From assembly GCA_032718475.1 (NCBI GenBank), contig JAUCBJ010004252.1, positions 1-60,930 on the forward strand: a DNA stretch of 60,930 nucleotides. The letters run 5' to 3'. Position numbers and translations under genes: made by a program. The stretch is from Nemertoderma westbladi. Lineage: Eukaryota > Xenacoelomorpha > Nemertodermatida > Nemertodermatidae. Below the pieces are notes generated by a model. That model was not told the origin of the DNA. It made no database searches and worked only from the letters and a program-made list of their open reading frames with translations. Shown here in pieces: positions 52,093 to 60,930 of the stretch (positions within the stretch are counted from its first letter, which is position 1; each line of letters begins with the position of its first letter).

Positions 52093-52722
52093 GTAAGTTC
52101 TCAACCTATTATTATTACCATTAATATTGTTATCACTATAACCTAGAATACATTGACCAAAAACATACTAATGTTGCAATGAGAAAGTATCTGGCACATC
52201 ATCGTGTAAGCGAGAAATCCTATTCCAGTAGTCAATTTCCATAATAATCTTTTTATGAGGTTTTGTGCATGAATCTAAAAACAAATCAATACTGGGCAAC
52301 TATTATTTATTTCATTATGGGGAAATTAAAGTTTACTTTTATGACCTGAATTTAAATTTGTACCGAGCCTGGTAATTCAATTACTGCAAGTTTACATAAA
52401 TAAACAATAAGTGCTACTGTCATGATATGGCTCAACCAGCCAAATCCCTCCTACACACCAGCCATATTCAAAAAACGCAGACTACCTCCTGACCTTTAGC
52501 AAGTATGGAGGAACCTACGCAGCTCAAAATGTAACTGCTGTCAAACATCACCCAACAGACACGCCATGCCCTGTCACACATACCAACTATATCCACCCTG
52601 TAACTCCAGACACCATTATTGGTGATGATAACCAGGGGGTGAATGCCATTCTATGGTCCTGAAGTGATAACTAGAAGTGACATTGGGGAGCTGTTATATA
52701 TTATCTAATTAAGGTTTTACTA

Positions 52723-55542
52723 TGTTTTACTTAAGGCAATAGAATATAACATCGACATCATCTGCATCCAAGAACATCGGATTTGTCATGAAGACACTTC
52801 CATGAAGTACAATGACATTGGAAATGGATGGACGTTAGTAACAAGCTCAGCAGTATGAAACTCGGCCAATGCATCAATTGGAGGGGTAGGAATTCTTCTA
52901 AGCCCATTTGCACTTAAAACCCTAAACAACATCGAATCTATAAATTCCAGGGTTATGATCGCAACATTTGATGGGAAACCCAAGACAACAGTTATATATT
53001 GCTACCATCCAATGGCTCAGAGCCAGAACAAGCAGTCAAGTTTTATGAAGATCTGACAGGACTTATAAAGGACATTCCGAAACACAATGTTAAAGTCATT
53101 GCTGGTGACCTGAATGCGCAAATTGGGTCAGAAGACAAGGGTTACACCTATAACACCAGTTCTAACAGAAATGGGTACTTACTTTTAGACCTAATAGAAG
53201 AATGTGAATTGATACCAACAAACAACACATTCGAAAATAGTAAGGGTAGGCTATGGTCCTTTCAATACCCTAATGGAACCAAAGCACAACTGGATTACAT
53301 CCTTATAATTAAAAAGTGGGGAAACAGCATGATCCACTGCGAGGCAAACAGCTTGTTCAACCTAATAGGTTCGGACCACAGAAAAGCGACTGCAGAGATC
53401 AGACTCAGTTTGAAAGCCAGCAAACCCAGGACTAGCAAGCAAATCAACTATAACTAGGAGAAACTCAGAACTGACATTGCAGTAAAGGATGCTTACACAG
53501 TAGAAGTTCAAAATCGCTTTGAATCACTTCAGTGAATGGATGAAGACCAGTCCAACGATTCAATATACCAGAATTATAATAAAAGACCACAAGGAATCAG
53601 TTAAGAGGCATATCCCCCAGAAACCCCTAACGAAAACAGTATGTGCCATGGCAAAACTCTGAGGTTACTTGTAAGAGAGAAGATCTTAAGATAGCCTACA
53701 AAGTAAAAACCGAACAACCAATAACCGAACACATTAACAAGGTTGAGAAAGCTAAGGATGATCTTAAATTGGCCTACAACATCAGCCAGGAAAAGAACAT
53801 ACAGGATAAAATTGAAGCAATTACAACTGCTCACATACAGCAACAATCAAGACTTACCTGGCAAACTGTAAATGAGGTATCTGGTCGGAAATATTGTGCA
53901 AAGGGGCACCTCATTGCCGATAGTCCTGAAGAACGTGTTGGGAAGTGGAAAAATCACTTCAGCAACTTGCTTGGGCAGCCTCCATACATCGAGGTCAGCC
54001 CTACAAGGAAAATATATGACAAGACACTACCTATAGAAACAGGGGACTTCACACATTGCATTAAAAGCATGTCCAATAATAAAGCGAGTGGATTAGATGA
54101 AATCCCAGCGGAGGTATGGAAAACAGGAGTGCTAAACAAACCAATATTGAATGTTTGCAACCGTATGTTAAAAGGGGAAAAGCCACCACCAATTTGGACT
54201 AAAGGTCAACTAAAGCCTCCCCCAGGAAAAGACACCTCGGTATACCAACAAACTATCGTGAGATCTGCCTGCTTGTGGTAGCTGCCAAAATATACAATAA
54301 AATGATTCTATATAGGATTAGGCCTCACTTAGAGAAACTACTGCGTAAGAGCCAAAACGGATTTCGACCAAGTAGATCAACAATGGCTCAGATACTTGCA
54401 CTACGGAGACTGATTGAAGGAATTAAGTCATAGAATCTCCCCACAGTCATAACTTTTGTGGACTTCAAGAAGGCATTCGACTCCATCCATAGAGGTAAAA
54501 TGCTTGAAATCCTAAGAGCTTATGGAATACCAGAAGTAATTCTTGCTGGCATTGGATTGTTATATTGTGACACAGAATCACAGGTACTCTCACCAGATGG
54601 TGAAACTGAGTTTTTCTCAATCCTGGCTGGCGTACTGCAAGGTGACACATACTTTACATTACTATTTGTAATTGTGCTGGATTACGCATTGAGGACGGCC
54701 ACAAAGGGTGAATATCTGGGTTTCACACTTCAAGAACGCAGAAGTAGTAGATATCTGGCAACTACAGTCACAGACACCGAATTTGCGGATGACATCGCCC
54801 TGCTCTCTAATACATTAACAGATGCACAGCTTCTACTAAATAAAGTGGAGAGGGCTGCTAATGACGTTGGATTACATATAAATGCTACCAACACCGAATT
54901 CATGACTTTTAATGTTGATGGAAACTTAACAACCATTGATAATAATCAACTAAGGAAGGTCGGCGAATTTCAGTACCTAGGATCATGGATAGAGAGTAGC
55001 AACAAGCACATAGAAGTTAGGAAAGCAAAGGCTTGGGCAGCTCTATCAAAAATGGATATCATCTGGAAATCAAATCTCTCCAGGCACCTGAAAACTAAGT
55101 TATTTCGAGCCACAGTGGAAAGTGTATTCTTATACGGGGTTGAGACCTGGACACTGACTAAATCACTTGAACAACGAATTGATGGTTTCTACACAAGACT
55201 ACTAAGGGCAGTCCTAATGAGTTGTCTATGGAGACAACACATGACAAATACCGAGCTTTATGGTATAATACCACCTGTATCAACCACCCTCCGTGAACGC
55301 AGATTAAGATTCAGTGGGCACTGCTGGCGAAGATGAGGTTATACCAGATCTACTTTTCTGGTAACCAACTCATGGAAAGCGTAGTCGTGGACGATCACCC
55401 ATAACATATATAGATCAACTTGAAAGTGATACTGAACTTGGGAGAAACGAAATTGCGACAACTATGGAGAATCGGGAAGCCTGGAAGGATCTTATTTCCA
55501 CTGTCCGAGTTCGCTCGACCTAGTAGTAGTAGTACTGTAGTA
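52723..55542 (+). mobile_element. LINE family A, 5'-truncated copy
   Basis: Plus-strand LINE A copy beginning in the endonuclease (ATAACATCGACATCATCTGC) and ending in the (TAG)n tail at about 55520-55533. The 13-base word TAAGGTTTTACTA flanks it at 52710-52722 and 55543-55555, a target-site duplication. Coding pieces: endonuclease 52999-53457 (IAGDLNAQIGSED, GSDHRKAT), linker 53643-54281 and RT 54458-55336 (MDFKKAFDS, GVLQGDTYFTLLF, TEFADDIALLS). Frameshifts, a stop near 54431 and an altered LAP motif show it is inactive. Confidence 0.85.
54458..55336 (+). pseudogene. LINE A reverse transcriptase remnant
   Basis: 292-codon open stretch holding motif A (MDFKKAFDSIHR), the altered GDTYFTLLF in place of GDTLAPLLF, the catalytic FADDIALLS, FQYLGSWIES and the C-terminal RRLRFSGHCWRR. 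Upstream, a stop near 54431 separates it from the RPSRSTMAQ finger region. The protein then shifts frame near 55336, before the end present in the other copies. Confidence 0.8.
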
Positions 55543-56520
55543 GTAAGGTTTTACTACCTAAGTCCTATGCCCAACTAATTATAAAAAACATAAAATCAGG
55601 ACATCAATCACAAAATATAGTACCCAGCCACTAGGACCATAATAATAGCAAAACAAAAACAAACAAAGAAATAAAGTAGTGAAAAAGTAAATAGTAAAAC
55701 TTTAATTAGATTATACAGTCCTGACAGACAGTTTTGTAGTGCAGGTGCATTTCCACACCTAAGTCTAACTCAGTTCAGAGATCTAACTAATGGTGGGGCC
55801 CATGTGGAGGACCTGTGACGACCAATCTCTGATAAACTTTCCACTAAACAAGCATGATCTGGTACCAGTACTGGCCTATGATGGGGTGATTCAATGGTCT
55901 TTAGATAAGTTTTGAAATGGGAGTCAGCAGACGGCATCAACTTGGTAGAGGTAGTTTGTAGGGAATTCAACCCAGGACTGGTGGATTGTGGGGAACTGAA
56001 ACAGCATGTTGTAGCTGGTGATGCTGTATTCAACCCAGTGCCAATGAATGGCACTGCCTGAACTTCACACAGCTACGGTACCATCGCATATCGATAGTGG
56101 AGGCATGCGCCCATAGCTGATCATGGCAAGTTGATCATCATGTATCCTACCTTGATTGATCCAGACAAGAGACAACCCATTGCCAATGGAAGATGCTGTC
56201 TGTACCTTGAACCGGTTTTTGGACCTGCATCAATAGTTGATCATGGCAAGGGTGTCGACCGGTATCACACCTTGTTTGCACCAAAGAATGGTAATTTGCA
56301 ACAAATTCTTACAGAAAGTACTACTACAGAAAGTAACCTTCGGTTCCTAATAATGAATACCTAGCTCTCGTTTGAACTCAATTTAGATTATTAGGCAGTA
56401 TTGTAGCATTCGAATTTGTCTCAATCTGCAAACTATTTGCAAACAGTACTGAATTAAAAATTTGATGAAATATATTTTCCCGCAAAGATTTAATGTATAC
56501 AACAATTATATGTATTTCAG

Positions 56521-56643
56521 TCCCATGTGGGTGTTACAACCGGGCATCTACTTGTCCATCATCAGACGCCGAACAACCTATAGTATGTACACCCTACCAG
56601 CAACGATTCTGCAAAGATAGCTGCGGTTTGTGTCCTGAGTCAA
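56521..56643 (+). CDS. ShKT-like domain exon 3
   Basis: Exon of 123 bases (41 codons, phase 1-1), acceptor TGTATTTCAG, donor GTAAAG. It encodes PCGCYNRASTC and then CTPYQQRFCKDSCGLC. Counting from the second Cys, the spacing is x6, x10, x7, x3, x2, a ShKT pattern; an extra Cys two residues earlier gives an odd total of seven, so one may pair with another module or stay free. It ends with PES and continues in phase 1 to an exon beyond the recognisable part of the window. Confidence 0.78.
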
Positions 56644-56929
56644 GTAAAGTTGTATATTAGAAGAGATGTCAAACAAAAACAATAACAATGGATTTTGGAC
56701 TATCTTTGGTGGTTTGTTTTAAATGCTCTGATTTGTGCTTTGGTAAATTATCGATTTTCAACTGGTACCCATTGTGACCTAAGGTTGTAGATACTTAGTG
56801 CTACATGTAGATATTTTATATGGGTGTTAGATGCTACATATACTAACAATACTATATATATTGTAAGGATAATTTAATTATAAATTATACGTTTTCTTTA
56901 ATTGTAGACTTTCAAAGTTTTAAACTCCA

Positions 56930-58420
56930 ACTCATTTTGTTGCGACATATGTGGGCTTGACTACTACTACCAGGGCCGAACATGTCCAAATCGACTACAC
57001 CGACATTATAACGATTTTATAACGGTGTATCAACGCTGCCCTACTATTGATTTTTACTGTATATATTGTTCCAAAGAGCTCTTCCCTTTTTTTGATGTTG
57101 CAAATGATGACGACGATATTTTTCAAAATGATGTTAATTTTGTAAGCGCCCCAATCTCGCGCCCCCTTATGTTTGACAATGTAGACCCTCATTCCACTCT
57201 TGTAGATTATAGTGTGCCTGGAGGATACTATGACCAGTGTTTGTTTAATAGTAAATTCCAAAATGTCTGCAATTCTAATCCATCTCTATTTCACATAAAT
57301 TGCCGTAGCCTCGAATGTAATTATCTAGTGTAATGGACTAGATATATATGGATATATCTATCTATCTCGCACGGACTATCTCTCTGGACTTAATAATAAA
57401 TTTGACTTCTTGGCCTTCACGGAAACCTTCTCAGAAAATGATAATCGGCTGGACCTTTTAAATATATCTGGCTATAATAAACCATATTTTGAGCATAGAA
57501 CTGATTGTCGGAGAGCGAGTGGAGGTGCGGCAATCTATGTTCGCGAAGGTTTATCTCATTGCGTTCATGACGACATCAAATTAAAAAATACTGAGAATAT
57601 TTGGATTGAAGTAAAAGCAAAGAATACAAAAATAATCCACTAATTATTGGATGCGTTTATCGCTCTGGTGAATATAAATTCGATGATTTTGTTTCAGAGT
57701 TTGACGCTACATTAAACAAGTTATCTGGAAAATGTCGTGATGTTATTATATGTTGGGATTTTAACATAGATCTTTTAAAAAAATAATCACAGTGACGCGT
57801 ATAACAATTTAATTAATTCACATGGCTATAAACAAATAATTACTGATATAAATAATATGGTATTACACAGTGGTAACTTTTTGGCGGAACTCGGTACGGC
57901 CGACCATCTCGCTATTTTTACGATCTTTGATGACATTGGTGACTATTTTAATGCAGAAAAATCCACTACATACGACTCGACAATGTTTGATGTCAACATA
58001 TTCAAAGTGATCTAGATAACAAAATGAACTGGCCGTACCGATCCCAAACTTTTTCAAACACAAACAAATTTGACGATTTTTATAAAATTTTGAAGACATT
58101 TGTATGACAAATTTACCAACTCACGAAAAACCAGGAATAACCAGAAATAACCAGTCAGATCCTCGTAAACCATGGATATCAAATGTATTACTCCGCTGTA
58201 AAAAAAAAAGTAAAAAACAAACTGTACGTCAAATATATCAAAAGACCTTCGTCATTAAACAGTATAATATATAAGCGTTACAGCAACAAACTTTCACAGG
58301 TTCTCCGTAACGCTGAAAAACTATATTATGAAAATGAATTTAAAAAATGCGGGTCGGATATGAAGAAAACTTGGAAAATTATTAACTGTGTTATATCAAA
58401 AAGAAATTGTTAGCGCATTT
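56930..58420 (+). mobile_element. LINE family C, 5' part (finger plus endonuclease), truncated
   Basis: Plus-strand CR1/L2-like non-LTR element. It starts with a PHD-like Cys/His region (CDICG at about 56941, a TCPNRLHRHYN stretch, DFYCIYC), then HINCRSL, LAFTETFSEND and ASGGAAIYVREGLSH of an APE-type endonuclease, then VIICWDFNIDLL (usual GDFN, here WDFN) and a TADHLAIF segment (usual SDHLPIF). It then runs into the basic linker that precedes the RT (58183-58413). The RT itself is absent. Frameshifts occur near 57333, 57640 and 57785. RT relics of the same type lie at 3825-4375 and 34996-35345. Confidence 0.75.
57025..57643 (+). pseudogene. LINE C N-terminal finger and endonuclease start
   Basis: Two frames (57025-57333 and 57410-57643) separated by a frameshift in the stretch rich in GATATAT words. 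The first carries CPTIDFYCIYCSKEL and LFHINCRSL; the second FTETFSENDNRL and FEHRTDCRRASGGAAIYVRE. The Glu of TET is the expected metal-binding residue of the nuclease. No intact nuclease can be made from this copy. Confidence 0.7.
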
Positions 58421-58839
58421 GACAAAAAAGACGTTTATATCCCTATCTTGTATATTTTCACTCTCTCTGATCGTTTTTTGTAGAGCAAGTAAGAACGCAA
58501 GTAAGAACCCAGTCTGATGCACAAACAGTAATGGCGCTAGTGTACCTTTGAAAGAAGGCCATTTGAGTGAATCTCTTATATTCCCTAATCCCCAAACCTG
58601 TCTCGATTTTCTTAATAATTCGTCCTGTTTCTGACGGTTGTTGATAATATTTCACTAATTTTTTTTTTAATAAAAAGATACACCACCAAGCGGGGTAAAT
58701 TGGGATTATTATAAACTTAAATATTAAAATAAAATATAATATAATATGCACAGTATGAAGAAAATATGTTATTTAAAATGTATTCTTTAGTTTTAAAATA
58801 CTTGATAGAGAAAGTGAAATATGTAAGAGTTAAGAGGCG

Positions 58840-59280
58840 GCAAGCTCGGAGGGAGATGGGAAGAGGGGGCACGATAATGCGTGGTAGAGTTCGGTGCACA
58901 AACCGGAGCAGAACCGACAGACACATTAATCGGAGAGATTATGAAATGGTGTAGCGGTGGAACAGATCTTATGGTGGAAGCCGTGGGCAGTTAGACGGGT
59001 AATGACGTGTCGGTGTTTTTGCCCAGCAGCCTTCCACGAGGTTGACGTGAACGCGGGACCAGCCGAAAATCCCTTGGCTTCGTAGTTCCGCTCGCGGTCG
59101 GATCTGAACTGTCGGTATGCGGTGATGACGTCGTCATTGAAGATATCTGGGGATTTCAGCAGTATATCTTCTGTGAGAGATTTCTCACTAACGAGTTTGA
59201 GCAAAAGTGTCGAAGTGCCATACTTACGGACCGCTACTGCGCTGTTGCCAACCAACTCATATAAGAAATACTGTAACACG
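58840..59280 (-). other. CpG-rich block with a minus-strand open frame
   Basis: A 117-codon minus-strand frame (58926-59279) lies in GC- and CpG-rich sequence unlike its surroundings. It includes ILLKSPDIFNDDVITAYRQF and SDRERNYEAKGFSAGPAF. It has no recognised domain. It may be a fragment of an LTR-element gag or another transposon protein. The neighbouring minus frame (58717-58926) is low-complexity and not credible. Confidence 0.3.
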
Positions 59281-59937
59281 TTCTAGAACATCGTGTATTT
59301 ATTAAATAGAATAAATGGCTTGCAGCAAACAATAATTCTTACAATATTTGAATGTCTATTTCTCAGCTGTTTCTCAACGAAATTCAGATATTGTTACATA
59401 TTTGGTTACATTATGTCAACTTAACAGCGTTCTGGTAAATTACTCGTAACAGGAAGGTGGGTGTGGGGGGTCCGTGTCATCGGAAAATGACACTATATTA
59501 CGGGTCATGGTGTAATTTATTAACTATTTATTTTACTAATACCAACCTATAGTATACATATTATGTGACACTGATGGTGCAAGGTAGAGAGAGATACACC
59601 CCGGCTAGTCCCTTTATAGCATTCATGCTGAAACGTAACTGTTTTGAAAAATGTTCTACGACATTTTCTATATTTATTTAAAAAGATTTGTTCTAGAACA
59701 CATACATTTTGTTGTAGAACAACGGTTGTAGGGTCAGAAACTGGTTATATTTTGTTCTAGAATAAAGGGTGTGGGGTCCGAAACTGGAAAAGTGCCACAT
59801 CCACAATTTAATGTACACATCCGCAGTTGTAATATAATCCAACGAGTGATAGGTTGCAGTTCTTTGCAACTGTGACCAACTTATTCATTTCGCGTGGGAC
59901 TGCATTTGCTCTATATACATGTCTATGATGAACACTC

Positions 59938-60022
59938 ACGGGGTGGGGGTGGGAGGGTGGGGGGGGGGGGTGGGGGTGGGGGTGGGGGGGTGGGGGTGGG
60001 GGGGGGGGGTGGGGGGGGGTTG
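59938..60022 (+). repeat. G-rich tract with many GGG runs
   Basis: About 85 bases composed almost only of G with single T or A spacers (GGGGGTGGGGGTGGGGG-type), giving many runs of three or more G. It directly borders a LINE B fragment. It satisfies the usual pattern for G-quadruplex formation on the + strand. Confidence 0.9.
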
Positions 60023-60027
60023 GTGGG

Positions 60028-60370
60028 ATCTACACTCCACTGTCACTATTGGTCTTAATAATCTTTTCAGCAGTATTGACTTCGACCAAGGAGATATTGG
60101 GTATATCTGTTTACAGCTATTTCCTTGACCGTCTCCGTGTAATTGAGTTGGCAGAACATATTCTGTGCCTTTAGTGGGGTCTTGTTCCTGCGTCAGAAAC
60201 TGGAACGGTTTCTGCAGCTGCTTCCTTTGTGCCCTCCACCTGCTTTTGTGAACGCAGTATGGTCATCGCAGAAATCTGTTTGGTCGGTGACAAAGGTCTG
60301 TTACTCAGCTATAGTGTAAAACTCGATCTCACACTAAGCTGTTGCAACAGAATAGACCAATCATGCTAGC
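60028..60370 (-). mobile_element. LINE family B, fragment from the RT start and linker
   Basis: Minus-strand pieces matching 26630-26720 and 27115-27290 of the long LINE B, joined by an internal deletion: ACTCCACTGTCACTATTGGT, GGAACGGTTTCTGCAGCTGC, CTGTTACTCAGCTATAGTGT, CTGTTGCAACAGAATAGACC. No frame survives. Confidence 0.75.
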
Positions 60371-60930
60371 CGGCTAGCATCAATGCATCACCGGCTAGCA
60401 TCAATGCATCAATGTTTGCCTGAAACTGTTATAAACACGTCTTAAAAATTGTTAAAATAGTGTGTGCAATCATTGACCCTGTGGACCCTTCCTTTGACAT
60501 GAGATCCCACTTTACTCACTCACTCTCATCCAACACACGTACATTTATTTTATCTAAACCTCACTCGCTGCGCTAACGCTGTCTCGGTACATAAACTTAA
60601 GCTACTTTTCACATCTATATATATATATATTATTGATAATAATCGCAACCACATTTTACAAAACACACAAAGATGAAAATAGTTATTGTTGTTAAAAAAA
60701 AATTTAGTGGATCTTTTAAAATTTGTAATAGGAATTAATATAGCATCGAAGTAGAAAAGGTTTGGACATAATAATAACAAGTTTCAACGCTTTTGGAAAT
60801 TTTAACGTTTACACATACAGAGTCAAGTTGGGTTTTAGCTAGAATTTAAATATTAATAATAACGGAATTTGCCTGCGTTAAAGTTTCAAGTTCAGTTTCA
60901 TTTTACAGTTGTTCACACAGAGCTGTATGT

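Larger units (their letters stand above)
52093..56520. other. Intron between ShKT exons 2 and 3
   Basis: Phase-1 intron of 4.4 kb, mostly occupied by a LINE A copy (52723-55542). 52093-52720 shows nothing recognisable. 55560-56510 contains two short unexplained frames (minus 55770-56054, Ser/Thr/Pro-rich; plus 56131-56364) with no domain, start context or splice signals that would justify calling them genes. The tract before 56520 is a normal 3' splice region. Confidence 0.5.
933..56643 (+). other. Host gene model: modular secreted LamG-ShKT protein (internal exons only)
   Basis: Ten exons on the + strand share the same phase (each begins with the last two bases of a codon and ends with the first base of one), so they join without breaking frame: 933-1595, 2614-3294, 9260-9916, 13176-13829, 21516-22178, 24090-24740, 48072-48143, 49599-49736, 51964-52092, 56521-56643. 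The first six each encode a LamG/pentraxin-like domain. The last four encode small cysteine-rich modules, three of ShKT type. No signal peptide, start codon, stop codon or polyadenylation site belonging to the gene was identified, so it must extend past both window edges. Phase 1-1 modules are typical of animal extracellular proteins built by exon shuffling. That all ten belong to one transcript is inferred from strand, phase and theme; a boundary between two genes in the 23-kb gap after 24740 cannot be excluded. Confidence 0.6.
56644..60930. other. Last intron or downstream region
   Basis: No further host exon was found after 56643. Listed separately: LINE C 56930-58420, CpG-rich block 58840-59280, G-rich tract 59938-60022 and LINE B fragment 60028-60370. 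Otherwise 58430-58830, 59290-59935 and 60380-60930 are AT-rich with words such as TTGTTCTAGAACA repeated near 59279, 59690 and 59755, but no gene. Confidence 0.45.

Noticed and set aside
55770-56364. Two short frames between LINE A copy 3 and the last ShKT exon
   Set aside because: No domain, start context, splice signals or repeat relationship was found; left as unexplained intron sequence.

Overview
The window looks like a stretch of an invertebrate animal genome, probably a marine one. It is AT-rich and intron-dense, with short spliced exons. It is heavily loaded with non-LTR retrotransposons, a Penelope-like element, Ty3/Gypsy debris, tRNA-derived SINE-like pieces and minisatellites. No prokaryotic features were seen. 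The phylum cannot be fixed from this sequence: the domain set (LamG plus ShKT) and the LINE types would fit cnidarians as well as several other marine invertebrate groups.

One host gene appears to run across the whole window on the + strand, with neither its first nor its last exon present. It is inferred from ten exons, each with an AG acceptor, a GT donor and phase 1-1 boundaries. Six are large exons (933-1595, 2614-3294, 9260-9916, 13176-13829, 21516-22178, 24090-24740), each encoding one complete LamG/pentraxin-like jelly-roll domain. The other four are short cysteine-rich exons: 48072-48143 (half of an EGF-like fold), then 49599-49736, 51964-52092 and 56521-56643 (ShKT-type six-cysteine modules). 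The product would be a large modular extracellular protein. All boundaries share one phase, so exons can be duplicated, skipped or converted without breaking the frame, and the near-identity of domains 1 and 5 suggests this has happened recently.

The introns hold the rest. Intron 2 (3295-9259) holds LINE relics and a nearly complete minus-strand LINE (family A, 5624-9172) with a 7-bp target-site duplication. Intron 3 holds a SINE and fragments of a second LINE family (B). Intron 4 (13830-21515) holds a LINE tail, then a Penelope-like element with a reverse transcriptase, a GIY-YIG domain and a hammerhead-ribozyme-like relic; a second LINE A copy (16800-19256) has inserted into it. The intron after LamG exon 6 (24741-48071) is over 23 kb long. 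It contains a 3.5-kb LINE B with a 10-bp duplication, several tandem and fold-back repeats, a Ty3/Gypsy remnant, a 40-bp minisatellite (about 15 units) and an 11.6-kb minisatellite of about 298 units of 39 bp. A third LINE A copy lies at 52723-55542 and the 5' part of a third LINE family (C) at about 56930-58420.

The most unusual feature is the 39-bp array. Most units carry a 3' splice-site-like sequence fused directly to a 5' splice-site-like sequence (TTGTATTTTAG|GTATGTGG), which is the form of a zero-length exon or recursive-splicing ratchet point. The array lies in the sense orientation inside the intron and ends 14 bases before the next exon. The neighbouring 40-bp array has a similar CAG|GTACTC junction on the opposite strand. 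Whether these junctions are used, tolerated or silent cannot be told from DNA alone, but RNA data would settle it.
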